DNA of 64,000 nt from assembly GCA_016709995.1 (NCBI GenBank), contig JADJLQ010000002.1:558001-622000 (forward strand). Reading direction: 5' to 3'. This document shows positions 8,371 through 16,770 of this stretch, in pieces (within the stretch, counting starts at the first letter, position 1; the number at the start of each line of letters is the position of its first letter). The notes beneath the pieces were generated by a model, which was not told where the DNA came from, did no database searches, and saw nothing but the letters and a program-made list of their open reading frames with translations. Made by a program: the position numbers and the translations under genes. The DNA comes from Saprospiraceae bacterium. GTDB taxonomy: Bacteria > Bacteroidota > Bacteroidia > Chitinophagales > Saprospiraceae.

Positions 8371-9303
8371 TTATGAATTACCGAAATAATGTTGATTGAA
8401 GGCATCTGTGATCTCGAAGAGCCCTCGCCGCACATCTTCTAGCACAACGCGCAGGCTGTTTACATCATGTATATCGACAGCGGTGTACTTTAGGTGATTG
8501 ATGAGTTTACCTGTCAAAAATTCAACAGACTTGAATGCTTCAGGCAAGCTATCTGCTTTTAATCGGTTTAAATACCTGGACATACGCTCGAGTCCATAGG
8601 TGAGAGAATGTGGAAAATTTGGGTTGTACAGGATTTGATTAAAAACCAGATCAGGTTTTAGATTTTCTCTATGTGTTTTGAGGAATAATTCATACCCTGA
8701 TAGCGTATATAACAAATATCTCAAAGCAGGCACCTCCAGGGGGCTGTTGACATTGAATTCAACCTCAGAAAGTTTTATTGCCAGGGTATCGCTCGATATG
8801 TTTACTCTTTCAATATACTTGCCCAGGGATAGAAAGGAAGAGCCCTCCCCCCTCGCCATGGTGATATCTACTATGCCATGATATAACAAACCTTGTTTGA
8901 TCAGGTCATCCATGATAGACATAGCATCTCCATGCAACACCTGGTATTCAGCATTTTCACTGCGAACCAAATGATAAAATTCATTGAGACATTGCCATAC
9001 TTCTTTGGTGATATGATCCTGCACAGCTCTGGCATTTTCCCGCGCATGAGTGATATTGTTTATCACAGAATTAGAGTTTTCTTTATCGAGAATCAGGTGC
9101 GCCAATACTTGATTTGAGCTGGTGAGTTCTTTGATGGTCGACTCAGGCTGGTTACTATAATTTCTCAAAATATACTGCCAATCAAAATCGACGATTTCAT
9201 CTTGGGAGGAGACATAGCTGGTGCGTACTAACCGCAACATACCGTTGGTGCGTTCAACATACCGGGCCATCCAAAAAATTGATTCTGCGACTCTACTTAG
9301 CAT
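8371..9303 (-). CDS. Alpha-E domain protein (DUF403)
   Basis: The 310-residue protein starts MLSRVAESIFWMARYVER, the characteristic opening of the alpha-E family, and is predicted to be all helical. No catalytic residues can be assigned. It lies between the ATP-grasp gene (34-base gap) and the transglutaminase gene (27-base gap), the standard order of this conserved operon. The family is essentially always found with circularly permuted ATP-grasp proteins, which suggests the two form a complex or act on the same peptide product. No membrane segments or signal peptide are seen. Confidence 0.9.
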   Translation of the reverse strand: MLSRVAESIFWMARYVERTNGMLRLVRTSYVSSQDEIVDFDWQYILRNYSNQPESTIKELTSSNQVLAHLILDKENSNSVINNITHARENARAVQDHITKEVWQCLNEFYHLVRSENAEYQVLHGDAMSIMDDLIKQGLLYHGIVDITMARGEGSSFLSLGKYIERVNISSDTLAIKLSEVEFNVNSPLEVPALRYLLYTLSGYELFLKTHRENLKPDLVFNQILYNPNFPHSLTYGLERMSRYLNRLKADSLPEAFKSVEFLTGKLINHLKYTAVDIHDVNSLRVVLEDVRRGLFEITDAFNQHYFGNS

Positions 9304-9337
9304 ATATTTTGAGATTCGATTTTAATAATTTTATTGA

Positions 9338-10783
9338 TTACTCTCCGACGACCCAGGTATCTTTACTGCCTCCACCCTGGGACGAATTGACTACCAGCGA
9401 CCCTTCTTTTAATGCTACGCGCGTCAGACCTCCGGGTACAATATCGATCCCTTTTGGACCGTACAGGGCATATGGCCTCAGATCTACCCTGCGGGGCTCT
9501 AGTTTGCCATTGATATAACAAGGTGCACTGGATAGATTGATGATAGGTTGTGCTATAAAACTTCGAGGATTTTGATCGATAGCTACTTTAAATTGCTCCA
9601 TCTGTTCTTCAGTAGCACTATTACCTATGAGCATTCCATACCCTCCTGATTCATTGGTCTTCTTGATGACCATCTTATGCATCTCGGAGAATACCAAATC
9701 TCGGTTTTCTTTGATCTCCAGCGGATAGGTAGGAACACTTTTGAGGATTGGCTCTTCATTGAGGTAATATTTGATCATGTCGGGCACATAAGAGTAGATG
9801 GCTTTATCATCAGCGACCCCATTGCCTATGGCGTTGACGATGGCCACATGTCCAAGACGATAAGCTCCATACAATCCGGGCACCCCTAAGATCGAATCCC
9901 GGTTAAATACCAATGGATCCAGGTACTCATCATCCACCCTCCTATAGATTACATCTACTAGTTTGAGTCCATGGGTAGTCTTCATATAAACCCTATGGTT
10001 GTCTACTACCAGGTCCTTGCCCTCCACTAACTCGATGCCCATCAGACGAGCCAGGGTCGTATGCTCAAAATAGGCCGAGTTATATACACCAGGAGTCAGT
10101 AATACGACAGTAGGGCTGCTGGTCTGTCTATTGCTCAAAGAGACCAAATTATTTAGTAAAAGATCCGGGTAGTTTTTGACAAATCGAATATTGTTTTTTG
10201 GAAGAATATTAGGAAAAATCCGATAAGTAATACCCCGATTCTCCAGCATATAAGATACTCCGGAAGGTGTACGCAGGTTGTCCTCCAATACATAAAATAC
10301 TCCATGCTCATCTCTGATCAGGTCTATTCCGGAGATATGGGTATAGATTTCATGCGGCACATTGACATTGACCATCGCTCGCATAAAGCCCGGACATGAA
10401 TAGATTAGTTTCAGGGGTACAATTCCATCTTTTATGATAAACTGATTGTGATAAATATCATTGAGAAATATATTGAGCGTTTTTAAGCGTTGCTTGATGC
10501 CTGCTTCAATGATCCTCCAATCAGAAGCCTCAATAATGCGTGGTATGATATCAAATGGAAATATTTTTTCTATTCCTTCACCACTGCTATACACTGTAAA
10601 TGTGATCCCCTGGCTCATAAATAATTTTTTGGCCAGCTCTACTTTCTGGCCTAGTTCTTCAGGGGACAGGTTTTCTAAGGTAGTAACTAATTTTTTATAG
10701 CTGGGACGAATACCGTTTTGATCGAACATCTCATCCCATATGTCTGGTGAAAACTTGTATTGAGATAATAAAGAATTTTCCAT
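9338..10783 (-). CDS. Circularly permuted ATP-grasp type 2 protein
   Basis: The 481-residue protein is the first gene of the three-gene operon. Family landmarks include MLENRGITYRIFPNILP, LLTPGVYNSAYFEHTTLAR, VIYRRVDDEYLDPL, a glycine-rich ESGGYGMLIG segment (nucleotide-binding loop) and RRVDLRPYALYG near the C-terminus. ATP-grasp enzymes activate a carboxylate as acyl phosphate and join it to an amine, here probably in synthesis of a small peptide whose identity is unknown. It is cytoplasmic, with no signal peptide. The 5' flank is very AT-rich; TCAATTTG on the minus strand about 60 bases upstream matches 7 of 8 positions of the Bacteroidota -7 element but has no clear -33 partner. Confidence 0.9.
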   Translation of the reverse strand: MENSLLSQYKFSPDIWDEMFDQNGIRPSYKKLVTTLENLSPEELGQKVELAKKLFMSQGITFTVYSSGEGIEKIFPFDIIPRIIEASDWRIIEAGIKQRLKTLNIFLNDIYHNQFIIKDGIVPLKLIYSCPGFMRAMVNVNVPHEIYTHISGIDLIRDEHGVFYVLEDNLRTPSGVSYMLENRGITYRIFPNILPKNNIRFVKNYPDLLLNNLVSLSNRQTSSPTVVLLTPGVYNSAYFEHTTLARLMGIELVEGKDLVVDNHRVYMKTTHGLKLVDVIYRRVDDEYLDPLVFNRDSILGVPGLYGAYRLGHVAIVNAIGNGVADDKAIYSYVPDMIKYYLNEEPILKSVPTYPLEIKENRDLVFSEMHKMVIKKTNESGGYGMLIGNSATEEQMEQFKVAIDQNPRSFIAQPIINLSSAPCYINGKLEPRRVDLRPYALYGPKGIDIVPGGLTRVALKEGSLVVNSSQGGGSKDTWVVGE

Positions 10784-11164
10784 AGTCGTAAAATGGCAAT
10801 AAATTAATTAGAAAAATAATTTATCTAATCAAATTGATCAATGAAAGAAAGTCATTTAATTACTTTCAAAAAAAGCGAATTCTAGCGAATTGGATGATCA
10901 AAATATTTATTTTTAGCGAAAAACTTAATTTTTCTCTATAGGGCAACACGAAAAAATGTGTATCCAAAATGAAGATATCCAGATATTTATAAAGATAACA
11001 TTTTATAATAAAACACGATGCTCTTCATGAGATTGTGATCAATCAAAGCGAAGGTCCACACATCCTCAGGCTGTGATTTCTATGATATTCCAATGCCCAC
11101 AAAATAACTGGCAAAGGGAATTTTTTAATAGCTATAATAGTTTCAAAATGATTTAACGAGGGGT
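10784..11164. other. 381-base AT-rich intergenic region, no gene seen
   Basis: This lies between the 3' end of the ABC permease gene and the start of the ATP-grasp gene, both on the minus strand, so it should hold the ATP-grasp promoter. I see no open frame worth calling. Three copies of AGCGAA occur at 10874, 10884 and 10915 (the first two extended to AGCGAATT), which could be protein-binding sites. No clear terminator hairpin is present. Confidence 0.4.
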
Positions 11165-12502
11165 CTATTTGTAAAAAAGCCACTTAGCCAATTCTTTAAA
11201 ACTTGCTTTTTTCCCATACATCAGTATACCAGTGCGGTATATCTTAGCTGCCATGAAAGCAAAAAAGTAACTGGACACTGCCAGGATGACCAATGAAGTT
11301 AAAGTTTGCCATAAGGGCGGATCAAAGGCCAATCTGGTAGGCATCACCATAGGGGCAAAGAATGGAATGAAGGAGGATATTACAGCCAATTGGCTATAAG
11401 GTGCCCTGATAGCCGCAATGGCCAGATACAATCCCATCACGATCAATAAAGTAATAGGCAAAAGAAGCTGTTGAGCTTCTGCCTGGTCATCTCCGACAGC
11501 GCTGCCTATGGCTGCGCACAAGGAGGCATAAAGAAAATAGCCAAAAACAAAAAATAAAAGGAAAGCAGGGATGATAAACCACCAATTGATTTGCCCTAGT
11601 TCCATCATGATATTTTGGATACCCATATCCCCAGCCTGTTTCATTGCCTCTTCCATTCCGGCTGGATTGGCCATCTTTGGTTTGAAAATATTTACCCCAA
11701 AAAATAAACTGGTGATGATACCGGCCAAAGGCATAAATACAATCCAGATAAGTAGTTGAGTGAGACCAACCGCACCGACCCCAATGATTTTACCCATCAT
11801 CAGTTGGATGGGTTTTACCGAGGAAAGCAATACTTCTACGATGCGGGTCATTTTTTCTTCCATGACGCTACGCATCACCATCATACCCTGAGTCAGCACA
11901 AAGATGTACATCAATAATCCCATCACACCTCCCAAAATAGCACCAACAGCATTGGAGGCATTGGATTGTTTTTTATCTTTTTCGAAGACCGCCTGACGAT
12001 CCAATGAAAGATTGACATCCAGATTATTGATGTCAGATTCACTCAGGTTTAGTTTTTTTATTTTGTAGTCTCTGAAGATCCTGGACATGGTAGATTTGAT
12101 ACTCTCGGTCGTATTGATGTCCAACCTTTGGTCAGTATGAATACGAAGTTTAAAATCGACTTCTTTGATGTTTAACGGTGGCGCTATTTCTATAACAGCC
12201 TGGTATTTTCCTGATTGGAGATCTGCTTTGAGTACCTCGGGATCCAGCTCACTAACTGTGTATTGAAGGTCTTGATTCCTGCTGGAGATTGCAGGCGCCG
12301 CACCTGTAGAATCTGTAATCATATGTTGAGGATCAGATACAGCAATATTGATTTTTTGGACAGTATTCCGACTCATAATAAATCCTACGATGACACTAAA
12401 CGCCACTATGGCGAGAGGTACCAGCAAGGTCAATAAAATAAAAGATTTTTTAAATACCCGGGTAGTGTATTCCCGTTTGACGATTAGCCACAGTTTATTC
12501 AT
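11165..12502 (-). CDS. ABC-2 type transporter permease (NatB-like)
   Basis: The 445-residue membrane protein starts MNKLWLIVKREYTTRVFKKSF. It has one N-terminal membrane helix, a soluble extracytoplasmic domain (about residues 45-185), then about five to six hydrophobic helices (from about 190 to 425). This is the ABC-2 layout of NatB-like permeases, where the export substrate can be sodium, a peptide or a lipid-like compound. Its ATG overlaps the stop of the upstream ATPase gene (ATGA at 12499-12502), indicating translational coupling, so the two form one exporter. The substrate is not evident. Confidence 0.88.
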   Translation of the reverse strand: MNKLWLIVKREYTTRVFKKSFILLTLLVPLAIVAFSVIVGFIMSRNTVQKINIAVSDPQHMITDSTGAAPAISSRNQDLQYTVSELDPEVLKADLQSGKYQAVIEIAPPLNIKEVDFKLRIHTDQRLDINTTESIKSTMSRIFRDYKIKKLNLSESDINNLDVNLSLDRQAVFEKDKKQSNASNAVGAILGGVMGLLMYIFVLTQGMMVMRSVMEEKMTRIVEVLLSSVKPIQLMMGKIIGVGAVGLTQLLIWIVFMPLAGIITSLFFGVNIFKPKMANPAGMEEAMKQAGDMGIQNIMMELGQINWWFIIPAFLLFFVFGYFLYASLCAAIGSAVGDDQAEAQQLLLPITLLIVMGLYLAIAAIRAPYSQLAVISSFIPFFAPMVMPTRLAFDPPLWQTLTSLVILAVSSYFFAFMAAKIYRTGILMYGKKASFKELAKWLFYK

Positions 12503-13404
12503 GCCAGGTTGGAGTTTTCTACTGTTTTAATAAATATGTCGTTAATGGAAGGAAAAATTTCCCTGAAAGAACTTACATGGATACCTTTTTGAATAAGGTA
12601 TTGAAGCAGGTCTGATGAGTCAATATTGGATTTTGGTTGAAATTCAACTTTTTTACTGTTTTTGATTGAAGCATTAAATTCTTCTGGAAACTCTTCTGGA
12701 AGCTCATGATCAGATATCAACTCAAAAAGATGTTGCCGGTTAGCTTTGCGTATTTCTTCCACATTGCCTTCCAATACGTTTTTGCCTTTATTGATGAGCA
12801 CCATCCTTTCGCAGATTTCCTCGACTTGTTCCATCCGATGGGTCGAGAATATGATGGTCGTGCCTTGTTCGTTCAATCGGGAGATCTCATCCTTGATCAT
12901 ATTGGTACTGATGGGGTCCAGACCAGAGAAGGGTTCGTCCAATATGAGCAGATCCGGCTTATGTATCACCGTGGCGATAAATTGCGCTTTTTGCGTCATT
13001 CCCTTGGATAGCTCTTCGATTTTTTTAGTGTACCAGGTTTTCATTTCAAGGCGTTCTATCCAAAATTTAAGCTCTTTTTTGGCATCGGTTTCAGTCATAC
13101 CTTTAAGTTGTGCCAGGTAAAGGAGGTGATCCCAGATGGTCATTTTTTTATACAACCCTCGCTCTTCAGGCATGTATCCAATCTGCGGAGGTATGGTTTC
13201 ATTCACTTTTTTATCAAAGAGGTAGATTTCTCCGGTGTCCGGGTGCATAATGCCCGTGATCATACGGATGGTAGTCGTTTTACCAGCGCCATTGGGCCCC
13301 AATAAACCATAGATGCAACCTTTAGGAACCGAAAAACTGACCTGATCGACCGCCTGGTATTGCTGAAAACTTTTAGAAACCTGATTTAGGGAGAGAATGG
13401 ACAT
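12499..13404 (-). CDS. ABC transporter ATP-binding protein (NatA-like)
   Basis: The 301-residue ATPase contains Walker A GPNGAGKT at 36-43, signature LSKGM at 132-136, Walker B LLILDEP at 152-158 and the switch His189 (STHRME). After about residue 220 there is a C-terminal extension typical of NatA-like exporters (DUF4162 type). It powers the ABC-2 permease encoded by the overlapping downstream gene. It is cytoplasmic and membrane-associated through that partner. The start at 13404 is supported by the conserved SLNQVSKSF opening strand. Confidence 0.93.
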   Translation of the reverse strand: MSILSLNQVSKSFQQYQAVDQVSFSVPKGCIYGLLGPNGAGKTTTIRMITGIMHPDTGEIYLFDKKVNETIPPQIGYMPEERGLYKKMTIWDHLLYLAQLKGMTETDAKKELKFWIERLEMKTWYTKKIEELSKGMTQKAQFIATVIHKPDLLILDEPFSGLDPISTNMIKDEISRLNEQGTTIIFSTHRMEQVEEICERMVLINKGKNVLEGNVEEIRKANRQHLFELISDHELPEEFPEEFNASIKNSKKVEFQPKSNIDSSDLLQYLIQKGIHVSSFREIFPSINDIFIKTVENSNLA

Positions 13405-13591
13405 TGTATAGCTTTAATTCGGTTACAAATATGCAAAGTGCCGGATGAATCATAGATTAATTTAGACTAACATAGAGTTTCGATCTTTTAGGATCTGTAT
13501 TTGACATTCTTGTTGAACAAATATAGCTTTGACTACCATTTAGTTAAGCTGGATTTTCGTAAAAAATCGATATTGAAGAAAATAAAATAGC

Positions 13592-14884
13592 TTAGTCATC
13601 AATAGCCTGACTTACTAATTGTCGAAACCTCCAACCGGTATTGTCTGAGTTCGTACCCTGAGTTTGTTTCATCAGGATGCCGATCACTTTTTCTTTCGGG
13701 TCTGCAAAATATTGGGTGTTAAAATAACCTCCCCAATTGAAAGTGCCTTCACTGCCGCTGCCTCCCATATCCTCACCTTTTTGATCCAGAACACCAAAGG
13801 CCAATCCATAAAAGGAGCCACTATCTCCCATGAGGTTGCCTATTTGATTGGCCATCATAAACTGTATGGTCGTCCTGCTGAGCAATCGTATCCCATTTAA
13901 TTCTCCATTATTCAAATACATTTGGAGAAAAGTAGCATAATCTTTAGCCGTGCTGGACAATCCGGCTCCGCCGGAAAAAAACCTTCTGGCTCCTTTGATT
14001 GGATAGTCAGGATCGTAAAAAGTAGTAGGATACTTTATCCAGCTATTATTTTCTTTTTTCTGAATGGATACCAGTCGGGAAGATTTGGCTTCCGGCAGAT
14101 AAAACCAGCTATCATTCATACCCAGTGGATCAAAAATGCGTGTCCTCAAAAAACGGTCAAAGGGCATGCCCGATACGATTTCAATAAAATAACCTAGCAC
14201 ATCGAGCCCTTCACTGTAGGTAAATTTTTCGCCGGGTTGATGATGCAGAGGCAGCTTAGCCAGTTTCTTCACACTTTCTCCTATAGATATATTTTCTGTC
14301 GTGAATAGATCAGTGATCCCTGCTTTGTTATACATCTTCTTAAACCTTTCATCTCCGTCTATGACTCCATACCCCAGTCCTGAAGTATGCGTGAGTAAGT
14401 GTCTTATGGTGATCGGTTTATTAACAGGCACAGTCGTATAAGTACCATCGGGGTACATCGTATCCAGGACCTGGCCTTTATCAAACTCTGGTATATATTT
14501 TGAGATCGGATCGTCTAACCTGAATCTCCCTTCTTCCCAGAGCATCATCACCGCAGTCGAAGTGATCGCTTTTGATTGCGAAGCAATTCTGAAGATATCA
14601 TCCTGCTTCATATTTCTACCTGAGGCATTATCTGCTTTGCCAAAAGCTTTGTAGTAGACGATCTTGCCACCTCTGGCTACTAAAGCTACTATACCGGGGA
14701 CTTCTCCATTTTGTATAGCCTGGTTGCACATATCCCCGATAAGATCCAGGCGCTCAGCTGACATACCTACACTACTCGGGGCTGCCTCCCTCAATGGGGG
14801 TGAGGTCTTTATCGAAGGAGTCTGAGCTGTTACCGTCACTGATAAGTACATAAAAGCCAGGAAAGTCAATAGTTTCATAATCAT
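13592..14884 (-). CDS. Exported serine hydrolase of the beta-lactamase/class C family
   Basis: The 430-residue protein has a signal peptide (about 1-20, ending TVTAQ), so it is periplasmic or surface exposed. The active-site SxxK is Ser102-Lys105 (ASQSKAI), and the second motif Tyr223 is in FTYSEGLDVLGY, where the usual YxN is Y-S-E. GGYFNTQYF near the C-terminus stands where KTG/HxG is found in relatives. Proteins of this sort are esterases, D-aminopeptidases or cell-wall peptidases more often than antibiotic-degrading enzymes, so I do not assign resistance. It stands alone on the minus strand, with 187 bases to the ABC genes and 214 to the PorP gene. Confidence 0.88.
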   Translation of the reverse strand: MIMKLLTFLAFMYLSVTVTAQTPSIKTSPPLREAAPSSVGMSAERLDLIGDMCNQAIQNGEVPGIVALVARGGKIVYYKAFGKADNASGRNMKQDDIFRIASQSKAITSTAVMMLWEEGRFRLDDPISKYIPEFDKGQVLDTMYPDGTYTTVPVNKPITIRHLLTHTSGLGYGVIDGDERFKKMYNKAGITDLFTTENISIGESVKKLAKLPLHHQPGEKFTYSEGLDVLGYFIEIVSGMPFDRFLRTRIFDPLGMNDSWFYLPEAKSSRLVSIQKKENNSWIKYPTTFYDPDYPIKGARRFFSGGAGLSSTAKDYATFLQMYLNNGELNGIRLLSRTTIQFMMANQIGNLMGDSGSFYGLAFGVLDQKGEDMGGSGSEGTFNWGGYFNTQYFADPKEKVIGILMKQTQGTNSDNTGWRFRQLVSQAIDD

Positions 14885-15098
14885 TTGAGTAAAATATTAT
14901 TTAGATAAAAACACACAAAAATGGCTGATCTGATGATCCAGCATCTTTGTAAAATTAATAAAGAAATTTTAACAAAGAAACATTACTCCTCTAGACCCTT
15001 GAAATCTAATTAAAATAGCGAAGGGATTAAACGAATGCGTAGGCCCCAAAGCTTTTTTGGTTCTGGTTAGGATGAGGAGAAAATGGTTAAATCGAAAA

Positions 15099-16148
15099 CT
15101 AAAACCTTGGACAGAATATCACAGGTTTCACAACAGGCTTTTTATATATCTTGGCGATATAGGATACTCCAAGTTCATAACCTCCTATACCCGAGGTACT
15201 GGCAGTTGCTCCAGAAATATTAAAATCATAGGCCAAACCAACTTTTAAATCCTTATATCTCGCTCCAAACAAAGCGAAAGCCGCATCACCTACTCTATAT
15301 CCAAGACCCCCCTGCACAGCAAAATCTTTTTCTTTGTTCACCAGCAATTCTCCTTTTAATTGACCGGCAAGTTCAAAATTGCCTGCAAGATTATGTAGAA
15401 CAATTGCCGGGAAAAAAGTCAATAAATCGCCTCGTGGAATACTCAAAACTGCATGGGCATTTATAAGGACATCTTGTTTATCACTACTGGTACTGCCAGG
15501 AGTACCACCTCCCTGGCTACTACCGAGTGACCCATTGGGTTTGGTCAGGTGATACATGGATACACCCATATTGAGCGCAGATGTCTTTTCTTTGTTGAGT
15601 ATTGAAGAGTATACCAAGCCTACATTGAGGTCAGAATATGATTTTTTGTTGTCGCCGTTTGGCCCACCGGATCCTCCAGGGAATGCCGGATCAGAAGGAT
15701 CCTGAAACCTGGGATTGCCAACCAAACTTTTGCTGGTACCCCCGCTTTGTACTCCGAGAGACATCACATTGGTGCCTTTTTTATTAAGCACAGCATGATA
15801 GGATCCACCCAGCCAACCTGAAGTCTTTTTTAGCTGGAAAGCACTGCTCTCTCCCGCTTTGTCCTGGTAGGCAGCAATACCAAAACTAATCCAATCATTT
15901 TTGCGAAATCCTTTCAGCAGAGGTGCATCGATCCCAATAGAAGGGGTTTGATATTTAGCAATAGTCGGCCATTGTATTCTGTAATTGCCTGTAACCCGGA
16001 AGGTACCATTAAAATCGCCTATCAATCCAGGATTGAGGGTGAGTGGTGACAAATCAAACATTGTAAAGTGGATGTCTTGCGCCTTCGGAACCATGTAGCC
16101 AAGGAGTCCAACCACCAAGAGAATAAATGTGTTTGATTTAATTTGCAT
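15099..16148 (-). CDS. PorP/SprF family type IX secretion system membrane protein
   Basis: The 349-residue protein has a signal peptide (about 1-23) and then the family opening DIHFTMFDLSPLTLNPGL. Repeated beta-hairpins suit an outer-membrane barrel, for example WISFGIAAYQDKAG, SGWLGGSYHAVL and FALFGARYKDLKVGLAYDF. PorP/SprF proteins act with the T9SS in delivery or surface attachment of particular cargo. Many Bacteroidota carry several copies, usually beside a large adhesin; here no cargo gene is adjacent. The minus strand has TATCTTTC at 16170-16163, 7 of 8 positions of the -7 element, just upstream of the ATG. The C-terminus KPVVKPVIFCPRF is unusual in carrying a Cys. Confidence 0.85.
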   Translation of the reverse strand: MQIKSNTFILLVVGLLGYMVPKAQDIHFTMFDLSPLTLNPGLIGDFNGTFRVTGNYRIQWPTIAKYQTPSIGIDAPLLKGFRKNDWISFGIAAYQDKAGESSAFQLKKTSGWLGGSYHAVLNKKGTNVMSLGVQSGGTSKSLVGNPRFQDPSDPAFPGGSGGPNGDNKKSYSDLNVGLVYSSILNKEKTSALNMGVSMYHLTKPNGSLGSSQGGGTPGSTSSDKQDVLINAHAVLSIPRGDLLTFFPAIVLHNLAGNFELAGQLKGELLVNKEKDFAVQGGLGYRVGDAAFALFGARYKDLKVGLAYDFNISGATASTSGIGGYELGVSYIAKIYKKPVVKPVIFCPRF

Positions 16149-16254
16149 AAGCTTTAAAGATCGAAAGATAAGCAGTTTTGTTCATTCAGGACTTTACCTC
16201 CATAGTTAATTTATCAAAAAGAGGCAAAGTACTTAATACTCTATACGTACCATT

Positions 16255-16758
16255 TTAGTCTTTAGCTGCTTCCGTGAGCACATCCACGAGCGTAATAAGG
16301 GTAATAAAAAGTGGGATTTGCCCCGATTTGGTCACAGGATGCTCAGGATCTTCAGCATCTATCTGCAATGCATCTTCCAGGTAAAATAGCAACTCTTGCT
16401 CCACATAGTCCGGCATTAGTTTGTCGACTATTTTCTGCAGCGAAGATGGCCGCATAGAGTCTATTCTGTTCCAGTTTTGTTCTTCGCGTATGGATAGATC
16501 CTCTTCATTGAGCTCATCCATCTCTTCATAAGTGGTATCAAAACACATCCAGCACAATACGGCGAGATAATATAAATACTGAGTCTCCTCTTCAGTAAAA
16601 GCTTCATGGTCTTCCGCAGTCAGAAAGCCAGCCAATACAGGCTGTTGCTTGGACATGACCTCCAGCCAATCGGTACTGCCCTCCGCAATGGTTTCTATAC
16701 AACGGTCTATCGTTTCTTCACTAATCATTATAAAGGAATAAAGATATGGATTGCTCAT
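16255..16758 (-). CDS. Acidic hypothetical protein
   Basis: I do not recognise this 167-residue protein. It is strongly acidic (runs such as DEAFTEEE-like and DELNEEDLSIREEQN) and has no signal peptide. A helix-rich body ends in a hydrophobic stretch (IPLFITLITLVDVLTEAAKD). An internal ATG at 16728 (MISEETIDRC) is an alternative start that would leave more room before the divergent module A gene, whose first possible start codon is only 12 bases away. It was kept because the frame is long, well composed and not antisense to another gene. Confidence 0.55.
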   Translation of the reverse strand: MSNPYLYSFIMISEETIDRCIETIAEGSTDWLEVMSKQQPVLAGFLTAEDHEAFTEEETQYLYYLAVLCWMCFDTTYEEMDELNEEDLSIREEQNWNRIDSMRPSSLQKIVDKLMPDYVEQELLFYLEDALQIDAEDPEHPVTKSGQIPLFITLITLVDVLTEAAKD

Positions 16759-16770
16759 CGAATTTAAACT

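Noticed and set aside
13592..14884. Antibiotic-resistance beta-lactamase
   Set aside because: SxxK is present, but the second motif is Y-S-E and the family is dominated by esterases and peptidases; resistance is not supported.
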